Positions 44,933 through 54,870 of a stretch of 64,000 bases of DNA are shown here, piece by piece (positions within the stretch are counted from its first letter, which is position 1; each line of letters starts with the position of its first letter). The stretch is from DASYML01 sp036009045. Its GTDB lineage: Bacteria > Acidobacteriota > Blastocatellia > Pyrinomonadales > Pyrinomonadaceae. Both the position numbers and the translations under genes were made by a program. Location of the stretch: the NCBI GenBank assembly GCA_036009045.1, contig DASYML010000008.1:5665-69664 (forward strand), given 5' to 3'. The notes under the pieces are model-generated. The model worked only from the letters and a program-made list of their open reading frames with translations, was not told the DNA's origin and did not search any database.

Positions 44933-46285
44933 ATGAAGACATCCCTTTCCGACGATTCGATGCGTGAGGTCACATCAAGCCTGGAGGAAGCCAACCACTC
45001 CTTCGCGCTCAAGTATCCGGGCGAGACTGGCCGCCGCCAGCCCGTCCACACCGTCTACGGCGGCGCTCATCTCTTCAAAGCTGACTCCGCGCGCAGGCTC
45101 GGCGCATTGGCCCGCCGCTCGCTCGAACAGTACGCGCCGGACGCAGCCTCATTCGCCAAGGCCACCGGCCTGCCGGAAGCGTTGGCCCAAACGATCTATA
45201 CGCGCGTGCTTGAAAAATTGGACCGCGAGCCGGTCGAGGATTTTCGCATAGACTTTGAGGACGGCTACGGCAATCGCCCGGATGAGGAAGAAGATGGTCA
45301 CGCCGAGATGGCCGCGAGCGAAGTCGCGGCGGGTCTCGACAATGGCACGCTCTCGCCCTTCATAGGGATTCGCATCAAGCCTCTGACGGAAGAGTTGCGT
45401 GCGCGCAGCCTCCGTACGCTGGATATTTTCGTCTCGACCCTGTCGGAAAAGAGCGGCGGGCGGCTGCCGGAAAATTTCGTCGTCACGCTGCCGAAGATTA
45501 CCGTGCCCGAACAGGTCCGCGCGCTCGCCAAAATTTTCGCGGAACTCGAATCTGCCAACGGTCTCGCCAGCGGCTCTCTCAAGATGGAGATGATGATCGA
45601 GACGACGCAATCCATCATCACTCATCGTGGCGAGATAAATCTTCCCTTATTGCTCGAAGCGGCTGAAGGGTGCTGCGTCGCCGCGCACTTCGGGACTTAC
45701 GATTACACGGCCAGTTGCAGTATCACCGCCGCGCACCAGCACATGCTGCATCCGGCCTGTGATTTCGCGCGACACATGATGCAGGTCGCCTTCGCGGGCA
45801 CGGGCATCTGGCTCTCCGACGGCGCGACCAACATCATGCCGGTCGCGCCACATCGCGCCACGGTGGCTGGACCAGAATTGACGCCGCAGCAAAGGGAAGA
45901 GAATCGCACGGTGGTGTGGCGCGCGTGGCGACTTCATTACGAACACATCCGGCATTCTCTGACGAACGCTTTTTACCAGGGTTGGGACTTGCACCCGGCA
46001 CAGTTTCCGACACGCTACGCAGCCGTCTACGCCTTCTTTCTGGACAGCCTGGAGGCGGCGTCCGAACGTCTCAGCAATTTTGTGGAGAAGGCGGCCAAGG
46101 CGACCCTCGTCGGCGATGTCTTCGACGATGCGGCCACGGGCCAGGGACTGCTCAACTATTTCCTGCGCGCCATCAACTGCGGGGCCATCACGGAAGAGGA
46201 AGCGCTCCGCCTCTCCAGCCTGACCCTGACGGAATTACGCTCAGGCTCTTTCGTCAAGATTCTCAAGAGCCGTCAGGTCCAATAA
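44933..46285 (+). CDS. DUF6986 / HpcH-HpaI aldolase-like protein
   Basis: 450 residues from ATG 44933 with GAGGAG upstream. Sequence blocks fit the citrate-lyase-beta/HpcH TIM-barrel superfamily: GGAHLFKADSARRLG, DFRIDFEDGYG (acidic metal site), the barrel strand FVVTLPKIT followed by KMEMMIETTQSI, and CVAAHFGTYDYTASC. This long form corresponds to the family usually named DUF6986. Its chemistry is not established; a carbon-carbon lyase or phosphoenolpyruvate-type reaction is inferred from the fold. No signal peptide. Stands alone between the small peptide and the M1 peptidase. Confidence 0.8.
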   Translation: MKTSLSDDSMREVTSSLEEANHSFALKYPGETGRRQPVHTVYGGAHLFKADSARRLGALARRSLEQYAPDAASFAKATGLPEALAQTIYTRVLEKLDREPVEDFRIDFEDGYGNRPDEEEDGHAEMAASEVAAGLDNGTLSPFIGIRIKPLTEELRARSLRTLDIFVSTLSEKSGGRLPENFVVTLPKITVPEQVRALAKIFAELESANGLASGSLKMEMMIETTQSIITHRGEINLPLLLEAAEGCCVAAHFGTYDYTASCSITAAHQHMLHPACDFARHMMQVAFAGTGIWLSDGATNIMPVAPHRATVAGPELTPQQREENRTVVWRAWRLHYEHIRHSLTNAFYQGWDLHPAQFPTRYAAVYAFFLDSLEAASERLSNFVEKAAKATLVGDVFDDAATGQGLLNYFLRAINCGAITEEEALRLSSLTLTELRSGSFVKILKSRQVQ

Positions 46286-46462
46286 AAACTGTGCACGCCA
46301 TAAACCCACCAGCCACGTTCCGTTGCTTTTCATAAACCGTGGGTTGGGATACTATAAGCCGTCAAACAATCTCAACGTCTCCTCTTTTGTAAATGCTGAA
46401 AGGCTCGCGGCATTTTCGGCATCGGCACAACGGTTGGCCGCTCCCGCTTCCGGCAAATTTCG

Positions 46463-48811
46463 ATGGGAAAGGAAAATTCCATTTTGCAGACCCGGCACTA
46501 CCTTACACTGCTTTTGATATTGTGCTGTTCATCTCTCGTCACGGGCCAGTCCAAATCCAAACCGAGCGATAAGTTTAGGCAGCTAGAGGAGACGCTTCCG
46601 ACGGCGAACGAGTACCGCACGGCTTCGGGCGCGCCCGGCCACAAATACTGGCAGCAGCGCGCGGACTATCGCATTGATGTAGAGCTTGACGACGTGCAAC
46701 ATCGCATCACCGGCACGGAGACGATCAACTATCACAACTTCTCGCCGGACACGCTCGGCTATCTCTGGCTCCAACTGGACCAGAATATCTTTGCGAAAGA
46801 TTCAGCGGCCATCAAGACACAGACCGCGCCCGGCTTCGAGCGCTTGCCTTTAACCGCGCTTGAGAATCTGGTCAAACGCGATTTCGACGGCGGCGATAAG
46901 ATTACGGCGGTGCGTGATGCGAAGGGCGCGACGCTTCCCTACACGGTCGTCGGGACGATGATGAGAGTTGACCTGCCACAGCCTCTGGCGTCGGGCCAGT
47001 CCGTCGTCTTTTCAGTTGATTGGAACTACAACATTACGGATCAGCGCAAGCTGGGCGGGCGCTCCGGCTATGAATATTTTCCGCAGGACGGCAATTATTT
47101 GTATGAGATAGCGCAGTGGTTTCCGCGCATGGCGGCCTACAACGACGTGAGCGGCTGGCAACACAAACAGTTTCTCGGCGCTGGCGAATTCACGCTTGAG
47201 TTCGGTGATTACAACGTCCGCATCACCGCGCCTGACGATCACATCGTCGCCGCGACGGGCGTCTTGCAGAATCCTTTAGAGGTCTTGACGAAGGCGCAGC
47301 GCGACCGTCTCGAACAATCTAAGACTGCACAGAAGCCCGTCCTCATCGTGACGCCGGAAGAAGCGAAGGCCAACGAATCGAGCAAGCCGAAGGGCAAAAA
47401 GACATGGTCCTTCGCGGCTAAGGATGTGCGCGATTTCGCCTTCGCGTCTTCCAGAAAATTTATCTGGGACGCGCAACTGCACAACGTCGGCGGCAATCGT
47501 GTGATGGCGATGTCCTTCTATCCGAAGGAGGGCAACCCGCTCTGGGGCCAGTATTCGACGCAGGCCATCATGCACACCTTGAACGTCTATTCGCGTTACA
47601 CCTTCACGTTTCCCTACCCGACGGCGATTTCGGTTAATGGACCAGTCGGCGGCATGGAATATCCTATGATCTGCTTTAATGGTCCAAGACCGGAACCCGA
47701 CGGGACTTATCCGGCGAGCACGAAGTACGGACTCATTTCCGTCATCATTCATGAGGTCGGGCACAATTTCTTCCCGATGGTCGTCAACTCTGACGAGCGA
47801 CAGTGGACCTGGATGGACGAAGGCTTGAACACTTTCCTGCAATACCTCGCGGAGCAGGAATGGGAGACAAACTTTCCCTCTCGGCGCGGCGAGCCGAAGA
47901 ACATCACGGAGTACATGGCTTCGGAAGCGCAAGTGCCGATTATGACCAACTCGGATTCGGTCTTGCAGTTTGGCAATAACGCTTATGGCAAGCCTGCGAC
48001 CGCCCTCAACATCCTGCGCGAGACGGTCCTGGGCCGCGAACTCTTCGATTATTCTTTCAAGGAATACGCGCGGCGCTGGAAGTTCAAGCGGCCTATGCCA
48101 GCTGATTTCTTCCGCACGATGGAGGACGCCTCCGGCACTGACCTTGATTGGTTCTGGCGCGGCTGGTTCTACTCTACCGACCACACGGACATCGCCATCG
48201 AGAACATACATCTCTACACGCTCGACACGCGCAACCCTGAGACGGAGAAAGAGCGTGCGCGCAGCGAAGCCGCCGCCCAACCCGAAACCCTCTCGCAACA
48301 GCGCAACAAGAGCATCCCGAAACGCGTCGAACAGTTTCCCTCGCTCAACGATTTCTACAACACTTACGACCAGTTCAAGGTGACGGACCGCGAGCGCAAA
48401 GAGTTTCAGGACTACGTCGCCACGCTGACAGACCGCGAGCGCGAACTGCTCAACTCCGGCACGAACTTCTACGTCGTTGATTTAAAAAACATCGGCGGCC
48501 TCGTCATGCCCGTCATCCTTGGCGTGGAATACGCGGACGGGACGACCGATGAACTACGCATCCCTGCGGAGATTTGGCGCTATAACAATTTCGATGTCTC
48601 GAAACTCATCGTCACGAAGAAAGAGATTAAGTCCATCGCGCTCGACCCGCACCTGGAAACTGCGGACGTGGACCTCTCCAACAACTTCTTTCCGCGCCGC
48701 GTCATCAAGTCCAGATTCCAAAATTTCAGGGACCAGCAGCGCGCACGCAATCCCATGCAGGAGCTAGAGCGCAAGCCGCAGCCGGAGGGCCAGACGCCAA
48801 AACAGCCATGA
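46463..48811 (+). CDS. Secreted M1-family zinc metallopeptidase
   Basis: 782 residues. A signal peptide (YLTLLLILCCSSLVTGQ) begins soon after the start; TTG 46484, with GGGAAAGGA upstream, is an alternative start to ATG 46463. An N-terminal beta-saddle is present (RITGTETINYHNFSPDTLGYLWLQ, split by variable loops). The GAMEN-like motif is GGMEYP. The zinc site is His430-E-V-G-His434 with Glu453 in WMDEGLN, and Glu431 is the general base. A helical C-terminal part follows, ending in a Gln/Pro-rich tail. It is translationally coupled to the next gene (ATGA overlap), which is likely its partner. Confidence 0.92.
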   Translation: MGKENSILQTRHYLTLLLILCCSSLVTGQSKSKPSDKFRQLEETLPTANEYRTASGAPGHKYWQQRADYRIDVELDDVQHRITGTETINYHNFSPDTLGYLWLQLDQNIFAKDSAAIKTQTAPGFERLPLTALENLVKRDFDGGDKITAVRDAKGATLPYTVVGTMMRVDLPQPLASGQSVVFSVDWNYNITDQRKLGGRSGYEYFPQDGNYLYEIAQWFPRMAAYNDVSGWQHKQFLGAGEFTLEFGDYNVRITAPDDHIVAATGVLQNPLEVLTKAQRDRLEQSKTAQKPVLIVTPEEAKANESSKPKGKKTWSFAAKDVRDFAFASSRKFIWDAQLHNVGGNRVMAMSFYPKEGNPLWGQYSTQAIMHTLNVYSRYTFTFPYPTAISVNGPVGGMEYPMICFNGPRPEPDGTYPASTKYGLISVIIHEVGHNFFPMVVNSDERQWTWMDEGLNTFLQYLAEQEWETNFPSRRGEPKNITEYMASEAQVPIMTNSDSVLQFGNNAYGKPATALNILRETVLGRELFDYSFKEYARRWKFKRPMPADFFRTMEDASGTDLDWFWRGWFYSTDHTDIAIENIHLYTLDTRNPETEKERARSEAAAQPETLSQQRNKSIPKRVEQFPSLNDFYNTYDQFKVTDRERKEFQDYVATLTDRERELLNSGTNFYVVDLKNIGGLVMPVILGVEYADGTTDELRIPAEIWRYNNFDVSKLIVTKKEIKSIALDPHLETADVDLSNNFFPRRVIKSRFQNFRDQQRARNPMQELERKPQPEGQTPKQP

Positions 48812-49344
48812 GTCAAACGCGTTATCACATGACCATTAGCTTATCTTTCATCATGCTCTTACTCGTATGCGCGGGCGATTTCTGGACCACGAACGCGCAC
48901 ACGTTTCACACGAGCCTCGCGCAGATGGAATACAACGCGCAGGAAAAGTCCGTGGAGATTTCCCTCGAAGTCTTCACCAACGATCTCGAAGCGGTGCTCA
49001 GCAAACGCAGCGGCAAAAAGGTGCGGCTCGATAAAACGGATGGCGCAGCGGGCCTCGTCCTCGCATATCTACAGGACACGCTCAACCTGAAGAACAGCCT
49101 CGGCGAGATCAAGAAACTCTCATGGGTCGGGATGGAACCGAAGGCGGATGCGATGTGGCTCTACGTCGAAGCCCCCATGCCCGAAGGTCTGTCGGGAGCG
49201 TCCCTGCGCGACCGCCTCTTCTTTGAATTATTGGAGGACCAGGTCAACATCGCGCATCTCAAGTATGAAGACAAGAAAGCAGACCTCGTCTTCAAACCCG
49301 GCGATGAGTTCAAAGCCATCAGCGTGACGCAACGCGAGCAATAG
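48808..49344 (+). CDS. DUF6702-like secreted protein coupled to the M1 peptidase
   Basis: 178 residues. An N-terminal hydrophobic signal (MTISLSFIMLLLVCAG) is followed by AHTFHTSLAQMEYNAQEKSVEISLEVFTNDLE, the opening of the DUF6702 pattern: His-rich start, beta-sandwich and a conserved phenylalanine. WVGMEPKADAMWLYVEA is central. Start and M1 stop share ATGA. Pairing of this family with an M1 peptidase is known in other phyla, so a chaperone or substrate-binding role for the peptidase is a reasonable inference. The stop is followed by a family B hairpin. Confidence 0.8.
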   Translation: MSQTRYHMTISLSFIMLLLVCAGDFWTTNAHTFHTSLAQMEYNAQEKSVEISLEVFTNDLEAVLSKRSGKKVRLDKTDGAAGLVLAYLQDTLNLKNSLGEIKKLSWVGMEPKADAMWLYVEAPMPEGLSGASLRDRLFFELLEDQVNIAHLKYEDKKADLVFKPGDEFKAISVTQREQ

Positions 49345-49373
49345 CTGGTATCCGTTGAGCTTAGGGAAAGATA

Positions 49374-49470
49374 ATTCACCACCGCAGACACAGAGGACAC
49401 AGAGTAAGCACAGAGTTAAGCATTCAACACTCTGCGCTAACGCTGTGTCCTCTGTGTCTGCGGTGGTGAA
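49374..49470. repeat. Family B palindrome, copy 5
   Basis: TTCACCACCGCAGACACAGA ... TCTGTGTCTGCGGTGGTGAA with inner CACAGAG/CTCTGCG words. It lies between convergent genes (DUF6702-like and glpD) and ends at the glpD stop codon, consistent with a shared terminator. Confidence 0.85.
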
Positions 49471-49473
49471 CAG

Positions 49474-51104
49474 TTATACAGCACATTCATCTACGGTAAG
49501 AGAGCGCGGGTGAAATCTTTTCACGTACTCTCTATATGCTGCGACCTCACGTTCCGCATCATTCCCGGACCATCCGAGATATTTTTGCGCGATACTTGCC
49601 GCCCTCTCATCATCCTTCAAGCCCGACGCCGAACTCAAGCCCACCATCGTCCGCCGCATCAGGCAATCCGACAGCGTCCGCGCCATCTCATGACGAAAGG
49701 CGAATAAGATTTCCGCGCCGATGGCTCCCGTCGAAGGGCTGAAGGATTCGCTCAAGAGGTCATCTCCACGCATGGCGATTTCCAGGACCAGCGCCGCGCG
49801 CGTCCCATAAATACGCAGCAATCTTTCATTGATGCTCGCGGAAAGCAGGCTCTTATTTTTGAACTCAGCGCTGAAGGCCGCGAAGTCATTTGTCGAAGCG
49901 CCCGGCAGAGGCTTGCGGGCCGTCATGCAGGCGGGCGCTTTCCGGTCCAATTTTACGAAGATTAACTCCAACGCCTGCTCAGAGAGATGCCTGTAAGTGG
50001 TCAGCTTTCCCCCGACGATGGAGAGCAGTCCGCCAACTTCCGGCGCATGATCGTGTATGAAATGTCGCCGGGTAATGCCCTTCTCTTGCGCCCCGGCGGT
50101 GAAGGCCAGAGGCCGCACGCCGGAGTAGGTGTAGAGGATGGAGGCGCGCGTCAGATTGGCTGCGGGCATGACGCGGTTCGTCTCGCGCAGCAGGTAGTCT
50201 ATCTCATCATCACTCGCTTCGACGCGGTCCAGGTCGCCTTCGTAACGCAGGTCCGTCGTCCCTATCAGATAGTGGTCGTTCCACGGAATGATGAAGAAGG
50301 GCCTGCCGTCCAAAGCCGCTTCGACGTAGAGCGCACAGAGGGGCGCTCCTTGAAACTCTTTGACGACGAGGTGGCTGCCCTTCGTGCCTCCGATTAAGCG
50401 ACGGGCCGGATGTCCTAGCCCGGCTTGAATTAATTGGTCCACCCAGGGTCCCGCGACGTTGACCGTCAGGGGCGCGCGCGCGATGTGGCCGCCGCTACTG
50501 TTAAGCAGGTCTGTGAATTCGACGCCGCGCACGCTTTCCTCATTCATTATCAAACGGTCTACGCGCGCGTAAGTGTGGACCGTCGCGCCGTGGTCGCGCG
50601 CGTCGAGCGCGTTCTCAAGGACGAGCCGTTCCGCGTATTCGACTTGAGCATCATAATAGAGGGCCGCGCCGCGCAGTCCCACCGGAGAGAGACCGGGCAC
50701 GCGCCGCAACGTCTCTTCAAGCGAGAGCATGTGATGGTGGTCCAGAGATTTGCCGAACGAAAGCAGATCGTAAGCGAGCATCCCCGCGCGAATGGTCAGC
50801 GGCCCGCGCGAGGCTTGCGCGTAAATGGGAATCAACATCGGCAGCGGCCTGACCAGATGGGGCGCATGACGCAGGAGCAACTCGCGCTCGTGCAGGGATT
50901 CCCGGACCAGTCCCAGTTCGCCGTGTTCCAGATAGCGCAGCCCTCCATGAATCAAACGTGTGGACCAACTCGAAGTGCCCCCCGCTATATCTCCCTTGTC
51001 CAGCAAGAGCACACGGAGGCCGCGCAACGCAGCATCCCGCGCGATGCCCGCGCCGTTGATGCCAGCCCCGATGATGATGGCGTCAAACTCTTTCGCTTCG
51101 ACCA

Positions 51105-51105
<1 letters not shown>
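49474..51105 (-). CDS. glpD: Glycerol-3-phosphate dehydrogenase (FAD)
   Basis: Membrane-associated flavoenzyme oxidising sn-glycerol-3-phosphate to DHAP and passing electrons to quinone. 543 residues from ATG 51105. The FAD Rossmann motif is DAIIIGAGINGAGIARDAAL, followed by LLLDKGDIAGGTSSWSTRLIHGGLRYLE, the family signature. The substrate-domain block GTTDLRYEGD and GGKLTTYRHLSEQA are present, as is the usual C-terminal helical domain. It overlaps the glpK stop by one base (TGATG), so it is the second gene of a glpK-glpD operon. Confidence 0.94.
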
Positions 51106-52598
<1,493 letters not shown>

Positions 52599-52614
52599 GA
52601 AAAGCAATTATGAA

Positions 52615-52748
52615 TGATGAAGGCGGAAGGATGAAAGCACGGAGGCCAAAGACAGAGGCTGGAGGCTGGTCAAGAACAGTTGTCTTTAACTAACCTCTAA
52701 CCTCTCTTCCCAGTCTCTAGTCTCTAGCCTCCAGCCTCTGTCCTTCCA
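52615..52748. repeat. Word-repeat hairpin (AGGCTGGAGGCTGG type) upstream of glpK
   Basis: ACAGAGGCTGGAGGCTGG on the left and CCTCCAGCCTCTGT on the right, with CTAACCTCTAACCTC and AGTCTCTAGTCTCTAG words between. It fills the divergent region between glpK and the TPR lipoprotein gene, so it may overlap both promoters. Confidence 0.65.
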
Positions 52749-52821
52749 TTTGACTCGTCGGCGGATTTAGCGTAGATAACTCTTGTTCGACGGAACATCC
52801 CAAGAGACAAGCTATATTTTT

Positions 52822-53652
52822 ATGAGAAAGTTTTTTTTAATCCTTCTCTCAGTCTCGCTCGCGCTGGGGCTGGCGGGTTGCAAGCGCGGCGGCAGCAGGT
52901 CTCAGGCTAATCAACGCGCGACGCTGTCGGGTGACGCGACGGCGGCCACTTCATCATCGAACGAGACGGCGAGCGAGGACGCTACGGAGCAGCCGCCCGC
53001 AGAAGAGACCGCCGAGCAAAAGGACGCGCGCGCGCTCTTCGACAAGGGCAACGAACTCTACAGAAACGACCGCGACCGGGAGGCCATCGAAGCCTTCAAG
53101 CAAGCGGTTAATCTGGACCCGGAATTCGCGGAGGCACATCTCAAACTGGGACTCGCCTATGCCGCACAGGGGCAGGCGAAGGAGGCTAAGGAGTCTTATC
53201 AAAAAGCGGCGGACGCGTATAAAAAACTGGTCAAGCGCGAGCCTAAGAACGCCGACGCGCAATTCAACATGGGCATGGCCTACTACAAACTGAATCAACC
53301 CGAAGAGGCCGTCAAGGCTTACAGGCAGGCGGTCAAACTGCAACCTGACGATGGAGACATGCTTTACGAACTCGGCCTCGCGGAGATGAAATTGGCCCAG
53401 TATCAGGAGGCCGTCAACGACCTGCAAAAAGCCACCGAACTGGACCCCGATAACTTTCGCGCGAGCGAGGCTCTGGACAAAGCCAAAGAAGGGTCGAAGC
53501 GTATGCAGGAGGCCCGGAAGCGGCTCGAGGACCAGATGAAAAAGCAGGACGCGGCGAATAAGAATAAGAACCAGAACGGAAATACGAATACCAACTCCAA
53601 CTCAAATTCCGCTCCGGCCACGAGTCCGAAACCTGCTGCCAGGATCATTTGA
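52822..53652 (+). CDS. TPR repeat lipoprotein
   Basis: 276 residues from ATG 52822. A clear lipoprotein signal with lipobox LAGC at residue about 20 (FFLILLSVSLALGLAGC). A Ser/Thr/Glu-rich linker follows, then four to five TPR units (ALFDKGNELYRNDRDREAIE; AEAHLKLGLAYAAQGQAKEA; AQFNMGMAYYKLNQPEEAVK; MLYELGLAEMKLAQYQEAVN). The C-terminus is Lys/Glu coiled and Asn/Thr/Ser-rich (NKNQNGNTNTNSNSNS). It is likely anchored in the outer or inner membrane facing the periplasm as a scaffold. Partners unknown. Confidence 0.85.
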   Translation: MRKFFLILLSVSLALGLAGCKRGGSRSQANQRATLSGDATAATSSSNETASEDATEQPPAEETAEQKDARALFDKGNELYRNDRDREAIEAFKQAVNLDPEFAEAHLKLGLAYAAQGQAKEAKESYQKAADAYKKLVKREPKNADAQFNMGMAYYKLNQPEEAVKAYRQAVKLQPDDGDMLYELGLAEMKLAQYQEAVNDLQKATELDPDNFRASEALDKAKEGSKRMQEARKRLEDQMKKQDAANKNKNQNGNTNTNSNSNSAPATSPKPAARII

Positions 53653-53706
53653 AGAGTGAGCGACAAATTGCGTGGATGCGGATTCATTGATGAAGGGACG
53701 TGAAGG

Positions 53707-54291
53707 ATGAAAGCGCCACTGCCTGATAACGAGGCGGCCAGACTTGAGACGCTGCGGCAGTATCAAATCCTCGATACTGACCCGGAAGAGACGTTCAATG
53801 ATCTGACGCGTCTGGCGGCCTACATCTGCGGGACGCCGATTGCGCTCATCACCCTCATTGACATGAACCGGCAGTGGTTCAAAGCGCGCGTCGGGATGAG
53901 CCAGCAGGAGACTTCGCGCGACATCTCTTTCTGCTCTCATGCCATCTTGCAGACGGGTCCGTTGGTCGTGCGTGATGCGATGGACGATGCGCGCTTTGCG
54001 AGAAACCCGATGGTCCTTTCCGACCCGTATATCAGATTCTACGCAGGCTCGCCGCTGGTCACGCCGGAAGGCTTCGTGCTCGGCACGCTCTGCGTCATTG
54101 ACCGCGTCCCGCGAGACCTCACACAGGAACAGGTCGCGGCGCTCCGTGCCCTCGGCAATCAGGTCATCACCCTGCTCGAAGCACGGCGAGAGATAGCCTT
54201 TCTCACGCGCGCCCTCGATAAATACAAGCGAGCGGCAGAAGACTTTCGCGCGAAGCTCGATGAAAAGGATGAGAGCGGCGCGGAAAAGTAA
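53707..54291 (+). CDS. GAF-domain sensor-type protein
   Basis: 194 residues, ATG directly after GTGAAGG. A single GAF domain spans about 25-170: TFNDLTRLAAYICGTPIALITLID, WFKARVGM, RDISFCSHAIL, then YAGSPLVTPEGFVLGTLCVID. A coiled-coil tail follows (FLTRALDKYKRAAEDFRAKL). This is the form of GAF domain seen at the front of histidine kinases and diguanylate cyclases, but no output domain follows. It may act as a stand-alone small-molecule or redox sensor. Ligand unknown. Cytoplasmic. Confidence 0.85.
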   Translation: MKAPLPDNEAARLETLRQYQILDTDPEETFNDLTRLAAYICGTPIALITLIDMNRQWFKARVGMSQQETSRDISFCSHAILQTGPLVVRDAMDDARFARNPMVLSDPYIRFYAGSPLVTPEGFVLGTLCVIDRVPRDLTQEQVAALRALGNQVITLLEARREIAFLTRALDKYKRAAEDFRAKLDEKDESGAEK

Positions 54292-54371
54292 TTGGCCCGC
54301 GCGGAATTTAGAGTGCATGTTAAGTGAATCTGCAAGGCTGACCGAAAAGCCATCTGCGCCCTGAAAGGCCG

Positions 54372-54556
54372 AATATGAGAGCCGGGGGCAAGCCTCAGCG
54401 TCGCCCCCGGTTATTGGCCCAGAATAGAATTCGACCCTGAGAGGGTCGCACATGCAATGTTGAGATGCGACCTTTCCAGGGTCGAATTGTGTTGATGCGA
54501 GCAGACCGGGGCGCTGGCCCCCGGCTCTCATATGTATCCACTGTCGTGGATACATT
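54372..54556. repeat. Family C composite inverted repeat, copy 2
   Basis: Outer arms ATATGAGAGCCGGGGGC / GCCCCCGGCTCTCATAT enclose ATTCGACCCTGAGAGGGTCGCA / TGCGACC..GGGTCGAAT. A terminal hairpin TGTATCCACT-GTCG-TGGATACA follows. It lies in the 579-base gap before the FecR-like gene. Only a small GGGAGA/TCTCCC hairpin (54778-54795) is seen in the rest of that gap. Confidence 0.8.
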
Positions 54557-54870
54557 GAAAAGCTTTCGGCCAATTAATCTTTCAAATAATTTTCCATACC
54601 AAATAGTGCCGGACGTGCACCATCTCGCATAAATAGTTTTCCTGCCAACCAGATTTTTCCAGAAAAAGCCAGACAGAATATCTCGCGCACGTTGAAGGGC
54701 GGGCACGGGCACGCCTTTTGCTCAAGGGCAATCAACAGGTAAAGCCCTCGCGTAGTGCTTTTCTCTCCGAACACGCTGGGAGACTTTATTCTCCCTTCGC
54801 ACTCTATGTGTGTTCGCAGCGAGCGGTCTCTCTCTCTCTTCTGCATTGAAAGATAAGGAGCATAAACTTT

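Noticed and set aside
47276..48298. Minus-strand 340-codon frame opposite the M1 peptidase
   Set aside because: Shadow frame without start signals; the M1 zinc motif is on the plus strand.
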